Assembly (NCBI GenBank): GCA_033851955.1
Contig: JAWSVK010000003.1
Coordinates: forward strand, 62,001 to 126,000
DNA from: Profundibacter sp033851955
Lineage (GTDB): Bacteria > Pseudomonadota > Alphaproteobacteria > Rhodobacterales > Rhodobacteraceae
DNA length: 64,000 nucleotides
Direction: 5' to 3'
The translations under genes and the position numbers were made by a program. Each line of letters starts with the position of its first letter. Within the stretch, counting starts at the first letter, position 1. This document shows positions 52,741-60,942 of this stretch, one piece after another. The notes beneath the pieces are model-generated. The model saw only the letters and a list, made by a program, of their open reading frames with translations, made no database searches and was not told where the DNA came from.

Positions 52741-54123
52741 TCAAAATGTCGAACGAAACCCCACCCCGACAGTTAGACTCTCTGTGTCAAAAGTATCAAT
52801 GCTTGATTGCGTTTTTGCGGCTCTGAAATCCAGTGTTGGTGAAAATCCGTAGAGGTCCTTTTGCGAAAACAATAGTGAAAGGCCGACACTGAAGCGATTG
52901 TCCTGACGTCCATTAGAGGCAAACCCCGAAACAGGGAAATCACGGTTTTCAACGGCCACATTTACTGTGACATCCGTTCCTAGAATTGGATTGTCAAAAG
53001 CATAGCCCAACGCGAGTTTTACACCTGCATATTCAGCATTGTCATTGTCGGCACTCACATTTCGACCCTCAAGGCTCAGGCTGAGTTTACCGCTGTCCTT
53101 AATTCGAAAGTGCAAGGCACTTGACGCGGAAAGTGTACTTGAATCCAGATCGTCACTTCCAATCCTGTTTTGGTAATCTGCGGAAAGGCCAATTTGATAT
53201 GAAAACGTTGCTGAAACCCTATGTTTTTGGCTCATATCAAAACGTAGGTAGCGGTTTAAAGGGGTGCCGCCATACCAGTTTTGACCTAATGTCGTTCGAT
53301 AGGACAAAATGGTCCTGCCTTGGTTGCGAAGGTTCAGGCGACGCGCTGATAATTCGGCCGCTTGAAATGCATAATCTCTGGCAGACACGTCTGAGGACTC
53401 TCTCTTGGACTTCGCACTTAACGAATAGGATTTACTATAAAGCAATAACCCTATGTCGGTCGCGTTGGAGGCTGTTTGGTGGATGCGGTAACTGGCTCTC
53501 ATACCGGCAATGTATTCGATACCCGAAAGCGCCTTAACATCGCTCGGTAAATCAAATCGAAGATCGCCAACCCACAAACTATCGTTGTATGTTCCGTTGT
53601 TAATATTAGAACTGGGCTTAACGCCGAACATTAAATCTAGTTTGAGAGGGTTTTTACGCTTAACCAGTTTGAAATCCCGCTCCACGGTGGCTCTGTAGCG
53701 TTCATCGGGCGCGGCTTGCAAGGCGCGGCGCAACCACAATTCGGCCTGTGTGTAGTTGCCGGATTTGGCCTTGGCGGCGGCGATCATTCTGGTTGCGGAA
53801 AACCGTTCAAGTGGGGTTTTGGCATGGGTCAAGGCGCGTTTGCCCGTGATGGCACCCTCTTTGCTGGACCCTTGTGCAGTTTGCGCCGCCGAAAGCATCA
53901 ACAAAGCTTGGACATCATTTGGGTCGCGCTGCAACAAACCAAGCGCTACCGCCTGTGCCACATCAGGTCGTTTTGATTTTAAGGCCTGAATGCCATAAGC
54001 ACGCGATTCACTTATGCTTAAGTCAATTTTTTGCTGCGCATAGGCTGTGGGGGGGGACATCCCCCCCACACATGCCAGCAAGGCAAGGCAAAATGCCGTT
54101 TTATGGACAGTTGGGAGAAGCAT
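52741..54123 (-). CDS. Surface lipoprotein assembly modifier (Slam-type, DUF560)
   Basis: 460 residues. Signal peptide MLLPTVHKTAFCLALLACVGG to about residue 30, then TPR-like helices to about residue 155 (RDPNDVQALLMLSAAQTAQG, KSGNYTQAELWLRRALQAAP). The remaining 300 residues alternate as barrel strands and end SLTVGVGFRSTF with terminal Phe. This TPR-plus-14-strand form is Slam, which passes lipoproteins through the outer membrane to the surface. Start 54123 overlaps the upstream lipoprotein gene by 23 bases; upstream ATGs would destroy the signal. The preceding gene is its likely cargo. Confidence 0.85.
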   Translation of the reverse strand: MLLPTVHKTAFCLALLACVGGMSPPTAYAQQKIDLSISESRAYGIQALKSKRPDVAQAVALGLLQRDPNDVQALLMLSAAQTAQGSSKEGAITGKRALTHAKTPLERFSATRMIAAAKAKSGNYTQAELWLRRALQAAPDERYRATVERDFKLVKRKNPLKLDLMFGVKPSSNINNGTYNDSLWVGDLRFDLPSDVKALSGIEYIAGMRASYRIHQTASNATDIGLLLYSKSYSLSAKSKRESSDVSARDYAFQAAELSARRLNLRNQGRTILSYRTTLGQNWYGGTPLNRYLRFDMSQKHRVSATFSYQIGLSADYQNRIGSDDLDSSTLSASSALHFRIKDSGKLSLSLEGRNVSADNDNAEYAGVKLALGYAFDNPILGTDVTVNVAVENRDFPVSGFASNGRQDNRFSVGLSLLFSQKDLYGFSPTLDFRAAKTQSSIDTFDTESLTVGVGFRSTF

Positions 54124-54988
54124 TGGCTGATGAGCAGCTTGGCAAAACAAACGTACCATATTCATGGATTTCCGGGGTGTCTGCGTAAGGCGTAATGACA
54201 ATAACACCGGCAACTTCGGTTGCACCAACGCCACCGAGTACTCCACCATAATTGCCAACAGTCTGTGTGCCGATCAGTACATCACCAAAGAACTCTCCGT
54301 CCGCTAATGCGGTATCAAGCAAGTTCAAATCTGCAAGAGTCGGGTCAAATCCGGCGGGCACAGCGTCAACGATGGTTCTGTTGGTGATATTGCCATCGAT
54401 ATGGCCCTCCGTGCCCTCTTCAAAGTTGACTTCGATTTCGACATCGCCTGAAACCCGTGTGCCGCGGTCATGCCCCCCCGGATCAAAATCAATAACCCCT
54501 GCATAGCCGCCACGGTATTGGGCGCTGCCGTGTGTTGGTCGAGTGTAGGTTGAAATTCGTGCGTATGTGGTGCCACCAAAGGCTGATCCATTATGACCTT
54601 CGGTCGCCACAGAGCCAGCGGTAACAGTGCTGCCTGTGGCAAACAATGCCAAGTATTGCCGTGATTGCGAATTTTCCTGGTAGGTATAGGCTTGGTAGGT
54701 TGTTGTCCCATCCGCGCTTGCGATGTCCAGCGGGGCGTTTCGGGTGTATGAGCCGCTCAACACTGGGTGGTCAAAGCCATAGACAGTCAAAGATAAGGTG
54801 TTGCTGCTTGCGTCATAATTCGCTTCAGACAAATTTACGGCAAGCGTGCTGGGAATTCCGCCGGTCGTACCGCCGCCACCACCTGTGCCGCCGCCTGCTC
54901 CACCGCCTGTTCCGCCACCCTGATCAACACCTGACCCACAAGCCGTAAGCGCAATGAGATAAAGTCCTGCAAAAAATGATCTATACAT
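54101..54988 (-). CDS. TbpB-like surface lipoprotein, likely Slam cargo
   Basis: 295 residues. Lipobox LIALTAC (Cys17), then a long Gly-rich linker (GGGTGGGAGGGTGGGGG, residues 24-40). The C-terminal 110 residues have the transferrin-binding-protein-B-type barrel: GVIDFDPGGHDRGTRVSGDVEIEV-like strands, then DGEFFGDVLIGTQTVGNYGG where a GxxFGx(8)G pattern is standard, and AGVIVITPY. It is probably moved to the cell surface by the Slam protein encoded next. ATG 54988 is chosen for its lipoprotein signal. Ligand unknown; heme, iron or hydrophobic compounds are possible. Confidence 0.82.
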   Translation of the reverse strand: MYRSFFAGLYLIALTACGSGVDQGGGTGGGAGGGTGGGGGTTGGIPSTLAVNLSEANYDASSNTLSLTVYGFDHPVLSGSYTRNAPLDIASADGTTTYQAYTYQENSQSRQYLALFATGSTVTAGSVATEGHNGSAFGGTTYARISTYTRPTHGSAQYRGGYAGVIDFDPGGHDRGTRVSGDVEIEVNFEEGTEGHIDGNITNRTIVDAVPAGFDPTLADLNLLDTALADGEFFGDVLIGTQTVGNYGGVLGGVGATEVAGVIVITPYADTPEIHEYGTFVLPSCSSANASPNCP

Positions 54989-55205
54989 ATTGGGGCCACA
55001 CCTGTTTTGTTTTTTGTCTAGAATCCGCTCAACCAAGGTAAAAGTCAACTAAGGGTTGGCCTTAAGCTCAATAACTCGGAAAAAATAAAATAAATGTTGT
55101 TCACGGGTATCAGGCTTCCTATATTGTGGTTCCCTGCGTCAAAATCCATAGATATAGTAATTTTGCGACTCGATTGCCGGAAAACCGAACCCAAAGGGAT
55201 GCCCA

Positions 55206-56114
55206 ATGCCGCTGACGTCTGAACAAATTGCCGAAATTGAAGCGCAACGCGCCAATCCGCAACAAACTTTGCGGGCCGTCAGCACAGGGATGGAAGCCCA
55301 TCTTTACCGCCCCTATGAAGTTTTGGACCACGGATTTATTCGCGTTGTCGATTACATGGGTGATGATGCGGCGATTTGTCAGGCGGCGCGCGTGTCCTAC
55401 GGCAGGGGCACGAAATCGGTGCAAAATGACGCCGGGCTGATCCGCTATTTGATGCGTCATTGGCACTCGACCCCGTTTGAAATGTGCGAGATCAAGCTGC
55501 ATGTGAAGTTACCGGTCTTTGTGGCGCGGCAATGGATCCGGCACCGCACCGCCAATGTGAATGAATATTCGGCGCGTTATTCCATTTTGGATCGCGAGTT
55601 TTACATCCCAGCACCTGACCAGTTGGCGGCACAATCGGTTGTCAACCATCAGGGCCGCGGCGAAGCCTTGGTTGGCGATGAGGCGGCGCGTGTTTTGGAA
55701 ATTTTGAAAGCAGATTCCAACCGCGCCTATGACAACTATGAGGCGATGATCTCGGATGAGGGCCAACAAGGTTTGGCGCGCGAATTGGCGCGGATGAACC
55801 TGCCCGCCAATATTTACACCCAGTGGTATTGGAAGGTCGATCTGCACAACCTGTTTCATTTCCTACGGCTACGCGCCGATATGCACGCCCAATATGAAAT
55901 CCGCGTATACGCCGACGCGATCTGCAAGGTGGTCGCCGATTGGGTGCCCGCCGCCTTTAGCGCCTTTGAGGATTACCGCATGGGCGGCGAAAACATGTCT
56001 GGCAAAGCGATGGAGTGCATTCGCATGATGCTAAAGGGCCAAGACGTCTCTCAGGAAACATCCGGTATGAGCAAGGGCGAGTGGCGCGAGTTCCAGGCCC
56101 AGCTGAACGGATAA
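55206..56114 (+). CDS. thyX: Flavin-dependent thymidylate synthase
   Basis: 302 residues. ThyX motif RHRTANVNEYS (Arg112-His-Arg with x7 and Ser122) followed by ARYS. It makes dTMP from dUMP using FAD and methylene-THF without needing ThyA and DHFR. Start ATG 55206 follows an AAGGGATG purine run. 218 bases lie between it and the divergent lipoprotein gene; AT-rich in part, no operator recognised. Confidence 0.95.
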   Translation: MPLTSEQIAEIEAQRANPQQTLRAVSTGMEAHLYRPYEVLDHGFIRVVDYMGDDAAICQAARVSYGRGTKSVQNDAGLIRYLMRHWHSTPFEMCEIKLHVKLPVFVARQWIRHRTANVNEYSARYSILDREFYIPAPDQLAAQSVVNHQGRGEALVGDEAARVLEILKADSNRAYDNYEAMISDEGQQGLARELARMNLPANIYTQWYWKVDLHNLFHFLRLRADMHAQYEIRVYADAICKVVADWVPAAFSAFEDYRMGGENMSGKAMECIRMMLKGQDVSQETSGMSKGEWREFQAQLNG

Positions 56115-56229
56115 GTTTCTGAATATGAAACACATTGTTTCCACGCCCCGATTTGACATGTAATCTGCGACTGTTATTTTGACCGCTGCATTGTGATCAC
56201 ACGTTTGATCAAAATATAGGGGATTTATA

Positions 56230-56529
56230 ATGATTTCAAAAGTAATGACTGTCGCTTGCGGGGCGTTTTTGCTGGGCACGGCGCCCGTCTTGGCCGGCGA
56301 GGCCCGCATTTTTCCATATGCAACAACGGCGAACTATTGCCCCACAGGGTTTCAACCTATCACGATTAATGGCGTGATATGTTGTGGCGTTCCGAACCAA
56401 ACGCAAAGCTATCAGTCGATGAATGCCCACGCCGTGGCGCGCAAAGCACGGGTGCGTCACCGCGTAAAAGCAACGCCCAGCAGTCGCATCGTCTGCCCGG
56501 TTGGGGAAAAAGGCTGCTATTCAGAATAG
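56230..56529 (+). CDS. Small exported protein, hypothetical
   Basis: 99 residues. A signal peptide (MISKVMTVACGAFLLGTAPVLA) is followed by a 75-residue mature part with four cysteines (ATTANYCPTGFQP, NGVICCGVP, RIVCPVGEKGC) and basic tail. Cysteines in pairs suggest disulfides in the periplasm. No family known. AGGGG before the ATG. It converges with the first csp gene. Confidence 0.7.
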   Translation: MISKVMTVACGAFLLGTAPVLAGEARIFPYATTANYCPTGFQPITINGVICCGVPNQTQSYQSMNAHAVARKARVRHRVKATPSSRIVCPVGEKGCYSE

Positions 56530-56537
56530 CGTTTGAT

Positions 56538-56573
56538 AAAAAAACACCCCGTGGCCATGGGCCAACGGGGTGC
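56538..56573 (-). terminator. Terminator of the first cold-shock gene
   Basis: CACCCCG and CGGGGTG arms with a GGCC inner stem (56545-56556 with 56560-56572), ending on the minus strand in seven T's (56544-56538). It is 41 bases after the csp stop at 56614. Confidence 0.85.
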
Positions 56574-56613
56574 TTCAATCAGTTCAGCGGTGAAAAATCA
56601 CGCGCCGGACACT

Positions 56614-56823
56614 TTAGTCAACCAGTGTAATCGCGCCTGCGGACTGACGGCCATCACGGCCCTCTTCCAGCTCGAATTCAACTTTTTGGTTGTCAGCAAG
56701 GCCAGTCAAACCAGCGCGCTCAACAGCTGAGATGTGTACAAACACATCTTTGCCGCCGTCGTCAGGTGCGATGAAGCCGAAGCCTTTAGTGGTGTTAAAC
56801 CATTTTACGGTGCCAGTAGCCAT
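56614..56823 (-). CDS. cspA: Cold-shock protein
   Basis: 69 residues, one cold-shock domain. RNP1 is KGFGFI (13-18), RNP2 VFVHI. It binds single-stranded RNA and prevents structure. AAGGAG before the ATG. A close paralogue lies 249 bases upstream on the same strand; identity is high in the first 40 residues and falls in the last 25. Confidence 0.95.
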   Translation of the reverse strand: MATGTVKWFNTTKGFGFIAPDDGGKDVFVHISAVERAGLTGLADNQKVEFELEEGRDGRQSAGAITLVD

Positions 56824-57024
56824 TCCCGTATCTCCTTACAAGTATCACCGCCCACGTCATGCGGCGGCTTGGTGCAGCAGTCTTTTAACATCGTCCGGCT
56901 GCTTTAGATAAGGAGGCGGTAGAAGGAAGTCTGTCGTCACAGGCCACACATGGGGGTATTCCCCCGATATTACAAGCTTTTCTTTCAAAACACGGGGTTT
57001 TGGCGGTATTTTGCGCACAACTAT

Positions 57025-57050
57025 ATGTGGCCCGAACAAGCGGGCCACAT
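57025..57050 (-). terminator. Hairpin after the second cold-shock gene
   Basis: A perfect 10-base stem, ATGTGGCCCG at 57025-57034 with CGGGCCACAT at 57041-57050, loop AACAAG. It is 22 bases after the csp stop (57073). No T run follows, so it may stabilise the 3' end rather than terminate. Confidence 0.6.
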
Positions 57051-57072
57051 CATCTTGTACGTGTCGATATGT

Positions 57073-57282
57073 TCAGTCGGCCAGCTTCAATTCGCCAGCG
57101 CTGGCACGCCCATCACGTCCCTCGACCATCTCATAAGAGATTTTTTGGTCGTCTGCTAGGCCTGTCATGCCTGCAGCTTCAACGGCTGAAATATGCACGA
57201 ACACATCATTTCCGCCATCATCGGGTGCAATAAACCCAAAACCTTTTGTTGTATTAAACCATTTTACGGTGCCAGTTGCCAT
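57073..57282 (-). CDS. Cold-shock protein, second copy
   Basis: 69 residues, again KGFGFIAPDDGG and VFVHISAVE. It differs from its neighbour mainly from residue 36 on (AAGMTGLADDQKISYEMVEG). GGAGAAG site before the ATG. Tandem csp genes often differ in temperature response; here nothing beyond separate 3' hairpins is visible. Confidence 0.95.
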   Translation of the reverse strand: MATGTVKWFNTTKGFGFIAPDDGGNDVFVHISAVEAAGMTGLADDQKISYEMVEGRDGRASAGELKLAD

Positions 57283-57496
57283 CCGTCTTCTCCGTCATTT
57301 AATCCCCCCGTCAGCGAAATTGCTGAGGGGTCGCGCAGCCAGTCTATAGTCTATCAGCTGCCCAATTTACCGGACGGACGTCAAGAAGCCTGTTGTCACG
57401 GCCAAAACCGTAGGGCGTTTTTTTCAAAAGGCAAGAAAAATGCGTTCGCCCTTGGTAACACCTTGTTTATAATGATGACAAAAATTGGGAAATGAT

Positions 57497-57835
57497 ATGA
57501 AACTATACGGGCTGAAAAATTGTGACACCTGCCGCCGGGCGCTAAAAGAGTTGCGGGCCGCGGGGCATGACGTGGTACTGGCTGATCTGCGCAATGACGG
57601 GATTGACCCCAAAGAGCTGGAGCGGCTGTTTTTGGTGTTTGGTCAACCGCTTGTGAACCGGCGCTCAACCACGTGGCGCGGGTTGAGCGAAGCGATACGC
57701 GATGGTGAACCCGTGGCGTTGATGTTAGAATATCCAAGTTTGATGAAGCGCCCCGTGATCGTAGATGGTGGCGGATCAGAGACCCTTGGATGGGGTGAAG
57801 TTGAAAAAAATCATTGGGGAATAAAAAATGCGTAA
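57497..57835 (+). CDS. ArsC/Spx-family protein (YffB type)
   Basis: 112 residues, thioredoxin-fold ArsC family. KNCDTCRRALKEL has Cys9 and Cys12, and the RRSTTWRGL stretch has the conserved Arg. Such short members are YffB-like reductases of uncertain substrate rather than proven arsenate reductases. Start ATG 57497. Its end overlaps the next gene by 8 bases. Confidence 0.88.
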   Translation: MKLYGLKNCDTCRRALKELRAAGHDVVLADLRNDGIDPKELERLFLVFGQPLVNRRSTTWRGLSEAIRDGEPVALMLEYPSLMKRPVIVDGGGSETLGWGEVEKNHWGIKNA

Positions 57836-58187
57836 TGCAGCACTGATATTGGGAATAATCGGGGGCGTGGTTGGAATGATCGTTGGTTTTTTCAGCTATG
57901 GCTATACTGAATTTGTTGAGTGGTTCGCGGATGAGGTTCCTGACGTGTTGGAACAGGTCGATAACGTCGGGTTGATCCGGTTCATGGCGCTTTTCGCGCC
58001 CTTGTTGGCAATCGCAGGCGGTGCAATGGCGCGGTCGCGGGCAATGGTTGGGGGCGTTTTGTTGCTGCTGTCAGCGGCCGGGATGTATTACGCATTTCAC
58101 TTTAATGCGTTCACAATGTTTCCGATTGCCATGTGTGGTTTGGGCGGGGTTTTGGCCTTGGCCGCGACAAAACCCGACACACATTAA
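57828..58187 (+). CDS. Hypothetical membrane protein
   Basis: 119 residues with four hydrophobic segments (LILGIIGGVVGMIVGFFSYG, FMALFAPLLAIAGGAMA, VGGVLLLLSAAGMYYAF, MCGLGGVLALAATK). DUF4064-like layout but not certain. Overlaps the ArsC-like gene by 8 bases, so co-translated. It converges with doxX. Confidence 0.72.
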   Translation: MRNAALILGIIGGVVGMIVGFFSYGYTEFVEWFADEVPDVLEQVDNVGLIRFMALFAPLLAIAGGAMARSRAMVGGVLLLLSAAGMYYAFHFNAFTMFPIAMCGLGGVLALAATKPDTH

Positions 58188-58193
58188 CGCCTC

Positions 58194-58733
58194 TTAGGTG
58201 GATCGCGCCAAAACGCGGTCCACTGAAAGCGGCCCCGCCCCGCGCATCACAAGGACCATCAACACTGTCACCCAGAACAGGCGTTGATCCATAATCACGC
58301 CATCTGACAGACGGTCAAACCATGCGCCGTATTTTTCGACGTCATGGCCGAAAATATCGGTAATGCTTTGAACAATGATGAAACCGATCATACCGATCGC
58401 CGCCATGCGGGTCAGCAGACCAATCACGATCAACAGCGGCAGGATGAATTCGGCCCATGTTCCGGCCAATGACACCCCCCATTGGAACAGCGACATGGCT
58501 TCGTCGTCATAGCCCGCCTGCTCAAACGCTTTTGGAAAGATCTGGCCATAGGCACGGCTGATGTCCAAAAATCCAAACACCCCTTCGCCGATTTTCAAAC
58601 GCGCTGAGTTCCAGAAATAAATCAGCAGTGTTGCTGCAAAGGTAAAACGCGCCAATGTGGGCAATAGCCAAGATGCCAGTTTGGTTTCCAGTTTTTGAAA
58701 CAAGTCATTATGCAATGAAATCAGTACGTTCAT
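58194..58733 (-). CDS. DoxX family membrane protein, last gene of bufferin operon
   Basis: 179 residues with four hydrophobic segments (LPTLARFTFAATLLIYFWNS, FILPLLIVIGLLTRMAAIGM, DQRLFWVTVLMVLVMRGAG). The DoxX/MauD-like fold fits redox or quinone-linked steps. It follows bufC by 12 bases; bufABC operons in other proteobacteria often carry DoxX here. Confidence 0.88.
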   Translation of the reverse strand: MNVLISLHNDLFQKLETKLASWLLPTLARFTFAATLLIYFWNSARLKIGEGVFGFLDISRAYGQIFPKAFEQAGYDDEAMSLFQWGVSLAGTWAEFILPLLIVIGLLTRMAAIGMIGFIIVQSITDIFGHDVEKYGAWFDRLSDGVIMDQRLFWVTVLMVLVMRGAGPLSVDRVLARST

Positions 58734-58745
58734 AGTGGTATTCCT

Positions 58746-59498
58746 CTATTTCTCAGATATCTCAGTTATTGCGCCACCGGCCAAGAGCAGGCCTAGAACG
58801 GATGCAAAATCGAAATCACTTGCCGACTTTGTGGCGGTTTTCAGCGCCTCCTCCAGCGATACGCCCGTCATAAGTGCCTCAACAAACGCACCGCCCCCTG
58901 CAGGCAAAGCGATGACGTTTGGATCAAACTCGGGTCGTGTGATCAACACGTCCTCAGGTTGCATCACCGGCGATGCGGCATTCGGAGTGCTGTTGGCGTG
59001 ATAGAGCGCCGCGACAGGCCATTTTGAGCGGATCAGCCGTACGGCGGGGGCCAAATGTAGGCGGGACGCAAGCAGGCTATCTTCTGCGACTTTCTGCAAC
59101 TGTTCTGGATCTATGGCTGGCGTGTCGGCGGCGTGGTAGCTGCGTGTTAATGCCAACTCTACCCGCGCCACATCAGGCAGGTATCCCAAATGCTCGACCG
59201 GTTGAAAACCCTCTAAAAACGCGGGCATATCAGCGCCATAATGCATCAAAACAGGACTGTCAGGCGCGTGCTGACGCAGAAACACACCCGCCATTGCCTT
59301 AAAGAATTCATCGCCAACCAGGGCGCGGATCACCGGAAATGTCGCCTCAAGCGCTTCGGACAGGCTGACGGCGACGTTGTTTCGATAGACGGAAAACCGT
59401 TTTTGCGCGGGTGCACCATCGGGGTTACACAGCCCGTCAGGCACAGGCAATCCAGCGTCAAAAATCGCGGCTTTGAAATCGCTTTGCTTGACGGTCAT
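58746..59498 (-). CDS. bufC: BufC-type protein (DUF2063 N-terminal domain)
   Basis: 250 residues. The N-terminal DUF2063 domain reads RFSVYRNNVAVSLSEALEAT FPVIRALVGDEFF in two blocks, with FLRQHAPDSPVLMHYGADMP behind. This protein is the partner that recruits the precursor to the DUF692 enzyme, like MbnC for methanobactin. ATG 59498 overlaps the bufB stop in ATGA, so both are made together as expected of a complex. Confidence 0.85.
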   Translation of the reverse strand: MTVKQSDFKAAIFDAGLPVPDGLCNPDGAPAQKRFSVYRNNVAVSLSEALEATFPVIRALVGDEFFKAMAGVFLRQHAPDSPVLMHYGADMPAFLEGFQPVEHLGYLPDVARVELALTRSYHAADTPAIDPEQLQKVAEDSLLASRLHLAPAVRLIRSKWPVAALYHANSTPNAASPVMQPEDVLITRPEFDPNVIALPAGGGAFVEALMTGVSLEEALKTATKSASDFDFASVLGLLLAGGAITEISEK

Positions 59499-60355
59499 AT
59501 CTTGACCTTGTCGAGCACTTGGGCCGCGCGGGTCGCCTCGGCGGCCAGCTCAGGCCACTCAGGCACATTCGCATCCCACTCGATCAACGTGGGACGCGGG
59601 CCGGATTTGGCCAGCGTATACTCAAACAACGCCCAAACCGGATCAACCACTTCGCGACCGTGGCTGTCGATCAACAACAACTGGCCCGCGTCATCGACAT
59701 CTTCGTCATGACCGCCAAGGTGAAATTCGCCGACATGCTCCAAAGGAAAGGCGTCAATATAATCAGTCGCGCCGGTTTTCATGTTGTTGGCCGAGATGAA
59801 CACATTGTTGATGTCGAGCAACAGCCCGCAGCCCGTGCGGTTGACGACTTCGCCCAAAAAATCGACCTCGGATAAGGTGGATTCAGCGAATGCTAAATAG
59901 GAGGATGGGTTTTCCAGCAGCATTTTGCGGCCCAAGACGTCTTGCACTTGGGCAACATGGTCGGCAACACAGCTTAGTGTTTGCTCGGTATAGGGCAGCG
60001 CAATCAGATCATTCAGATAGGCGCCGTCATGGGTTGACCACGCCAGATGTTCGGAAAATGAGGCTGGGTTGAGCCAATCACACAGATGTTTCAACCGCTT
60101 TAGGTGGTCCGTGTCCAGCGGGTCGCGCCCGCCAATAGACAGCCCGACGCCATGCACAGAGATCGGGAATTTCTCGGCCAAATGGCGCAATTGGGCCAGT
60201 GGCCGCCCGCCTTCGCCCATATAGTTTTCGGCATGAATTTCCAGCCACTCAACGGGCCGTGCGTCCTGCATGATTGACGCAAAATGTTGGGGTTTATATC
60301 CGACACCGGGGCGGTTGGGCAGGGTTTCAAATTTTGCAGGCGTTGTATCGAGCAT
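59495..60355 (-). CDS. bufB: BufB-type DUF692 multinuclear iron oxidase
   Basis: 286 residues, TIM-barrel DUF692 (UPF0276). Metal ligands lie in SVHGVGLSIGG, FSEHLAWS, LLENPSSYLAF, LLLDINNVFISA, EFHLGGHDED and IEWDANVP. These enzymes oxidise cysteines of precursor peptides; MbnB makes oxazolone/thioamide groups and BufB makes thiooxazoles. It follows the precursor gene after a hairpin gap of 69 bases and overlaps bufC. Confidence 0.9.
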   Translation of the reverse strand: MLDTTPAKFETLPNRPGVGYKPQHFASIMQDARPVEWLEIHAENYMGEGGRPLAQLRHLAEKFPISVHGVGLSIGGRDPLDTDHLKRLKHLCDWLNPASFSEHLAWSTHDGAYLNDLIALPYTEQTLSCVADHVAQVQDVLGRKMLLENPSSYLAFAESTLSEVDFLGEVVNRTGCGLLLDINNVFISANNMKTGATDYIDAFPLEHVGEFHLGGHDEDVDDAGQLLLIDSHGREVVDPVWALFEYTLAKSGPRPTLIEWDANVPEWPELAAEATRAAQVLDKVKI

Positions 60356-60383
60356 GTTTTAAACCCTGTATTCGGAATGAAAA

Positions 60384-60415
60384 TGGCGCTCTCGCAAAGC
60401 TGTGCGAAAGCGCCA
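60384..60415 (-). promoter_or_regulatory. Hairpin between bufA1 and bufB
   Basis: In RNA the 12-base arms 60396-60385 and 60414-60403 pair fully if one G-U pair is allowed, plus an outer A-U, with a 6-base loop. It stands between the bufA1 stop and the bufB start and is followed by a short U-rich stretch (ATTTTCATT). Such hairpins in RiPP operons protect or partly terminate the message, giving more precursor than enzyme. Confidence 0.65.
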
Positions 60416-60424
60416 AACTTGGAT

Positions 60425-60715
60425 TTAGGAAGGGATGTCGCGCATCAACTCTTCCATAGAACCCATGCGGCCGTCTGGCAGCTCGATGCTGGCGCAAGTG
60501 CCGGCTGGGACCAAAGAGAAAGCGTTGCCTTGATAGTCAACCTTAGATGTGCCCGCGCATGTTGTGCCAGCGCCTGCTTTACAGTCGTTTTGACCGGCCA
60601 ATGAAACGCCGTAGCATTTTTCTTTGGCAGCGGCAGCAGCTGGAACAGTTGATGTGGCGGTCAGGGCAGCGGCGATAGCGCCAGCAACGGCAAGGGTTTT
60701 TACGTGGTAAGACAT
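60425..60715 (-). CDS. bufA1: Bufferin precursor BufA1 (DUF2282)
   Basis: 96 residues. Signal peptide to about residue 29 (LAVAGAIAAALTATSTVPAA). The mature part has four cysteines at 34, 45, 53 and 74 in the DUF2282 pattern EKCYGVSLAGQNDC, CAGTSKVD and VPAGTC. Bufferins of Caulobacter and others are cysteine-modified, periplasmic, metal-binding peptides that protect from copper. Start ATG behind GAAGGA. The upstream region to thrS contains no ECF promoter that could be named with certainty. Confidence 0.9.
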   Translation of the reverse strand: MSYHVKTLAVAGAIAAALTATSTVPAAAAAKEKCYGVSLAGQNDCKAGAGTTCAGTSKVDYQGNAFSLVPAGTCASIELPDGRMGSMEELMRDIPS

Positions 60716-60873
60716 GTGAGATCATCCTTCAGTTACGTTTACATGTGCCGCGGGGTTGCGGCATATAGAAACATAAGATCAGGGAGGCATTACAAGCCAC
60801 TCACATCGGCGTGTGTAACGGCGGCGTTATATGATGTCAGCGGATTTGCTGCACTTTTGGCAGTTTTCGGTCT

Positions 60874-60919
60874 ATTTCGCCCTCCTGCGCTGGAATGTTA
60901 CAGCGCAAAAGGGCGAAAT
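60874..60919. repeat. Nested inverted repeat between bufA1 and thrS
   Basis: Outer 10-base arms ATTTCGCCCT (60874-60883) and AGGGCGAAAT (60910-60919), inner 6-base arms TGCGCT (60886-60891) and AGCGCA (60902-60907), loop of ten. It is 24 bases behind the thrS stop. There is no T tract, so a processed 3' end or a DNA-binding site is possible. Confidence 0.6.
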
Positions 60920-60942
60920 GTTACAGTTTTGAGGTTGGCCGG

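Noticed and set aside
59495..60355. Methanobactin MbnB instead of BufB
   Set aside because: The linked precursor is a DUF2282 protein with signal peptide and the partner has a DUF2063 domain; no MbnA-like peptide or MbnT/MbnP genes nearby.
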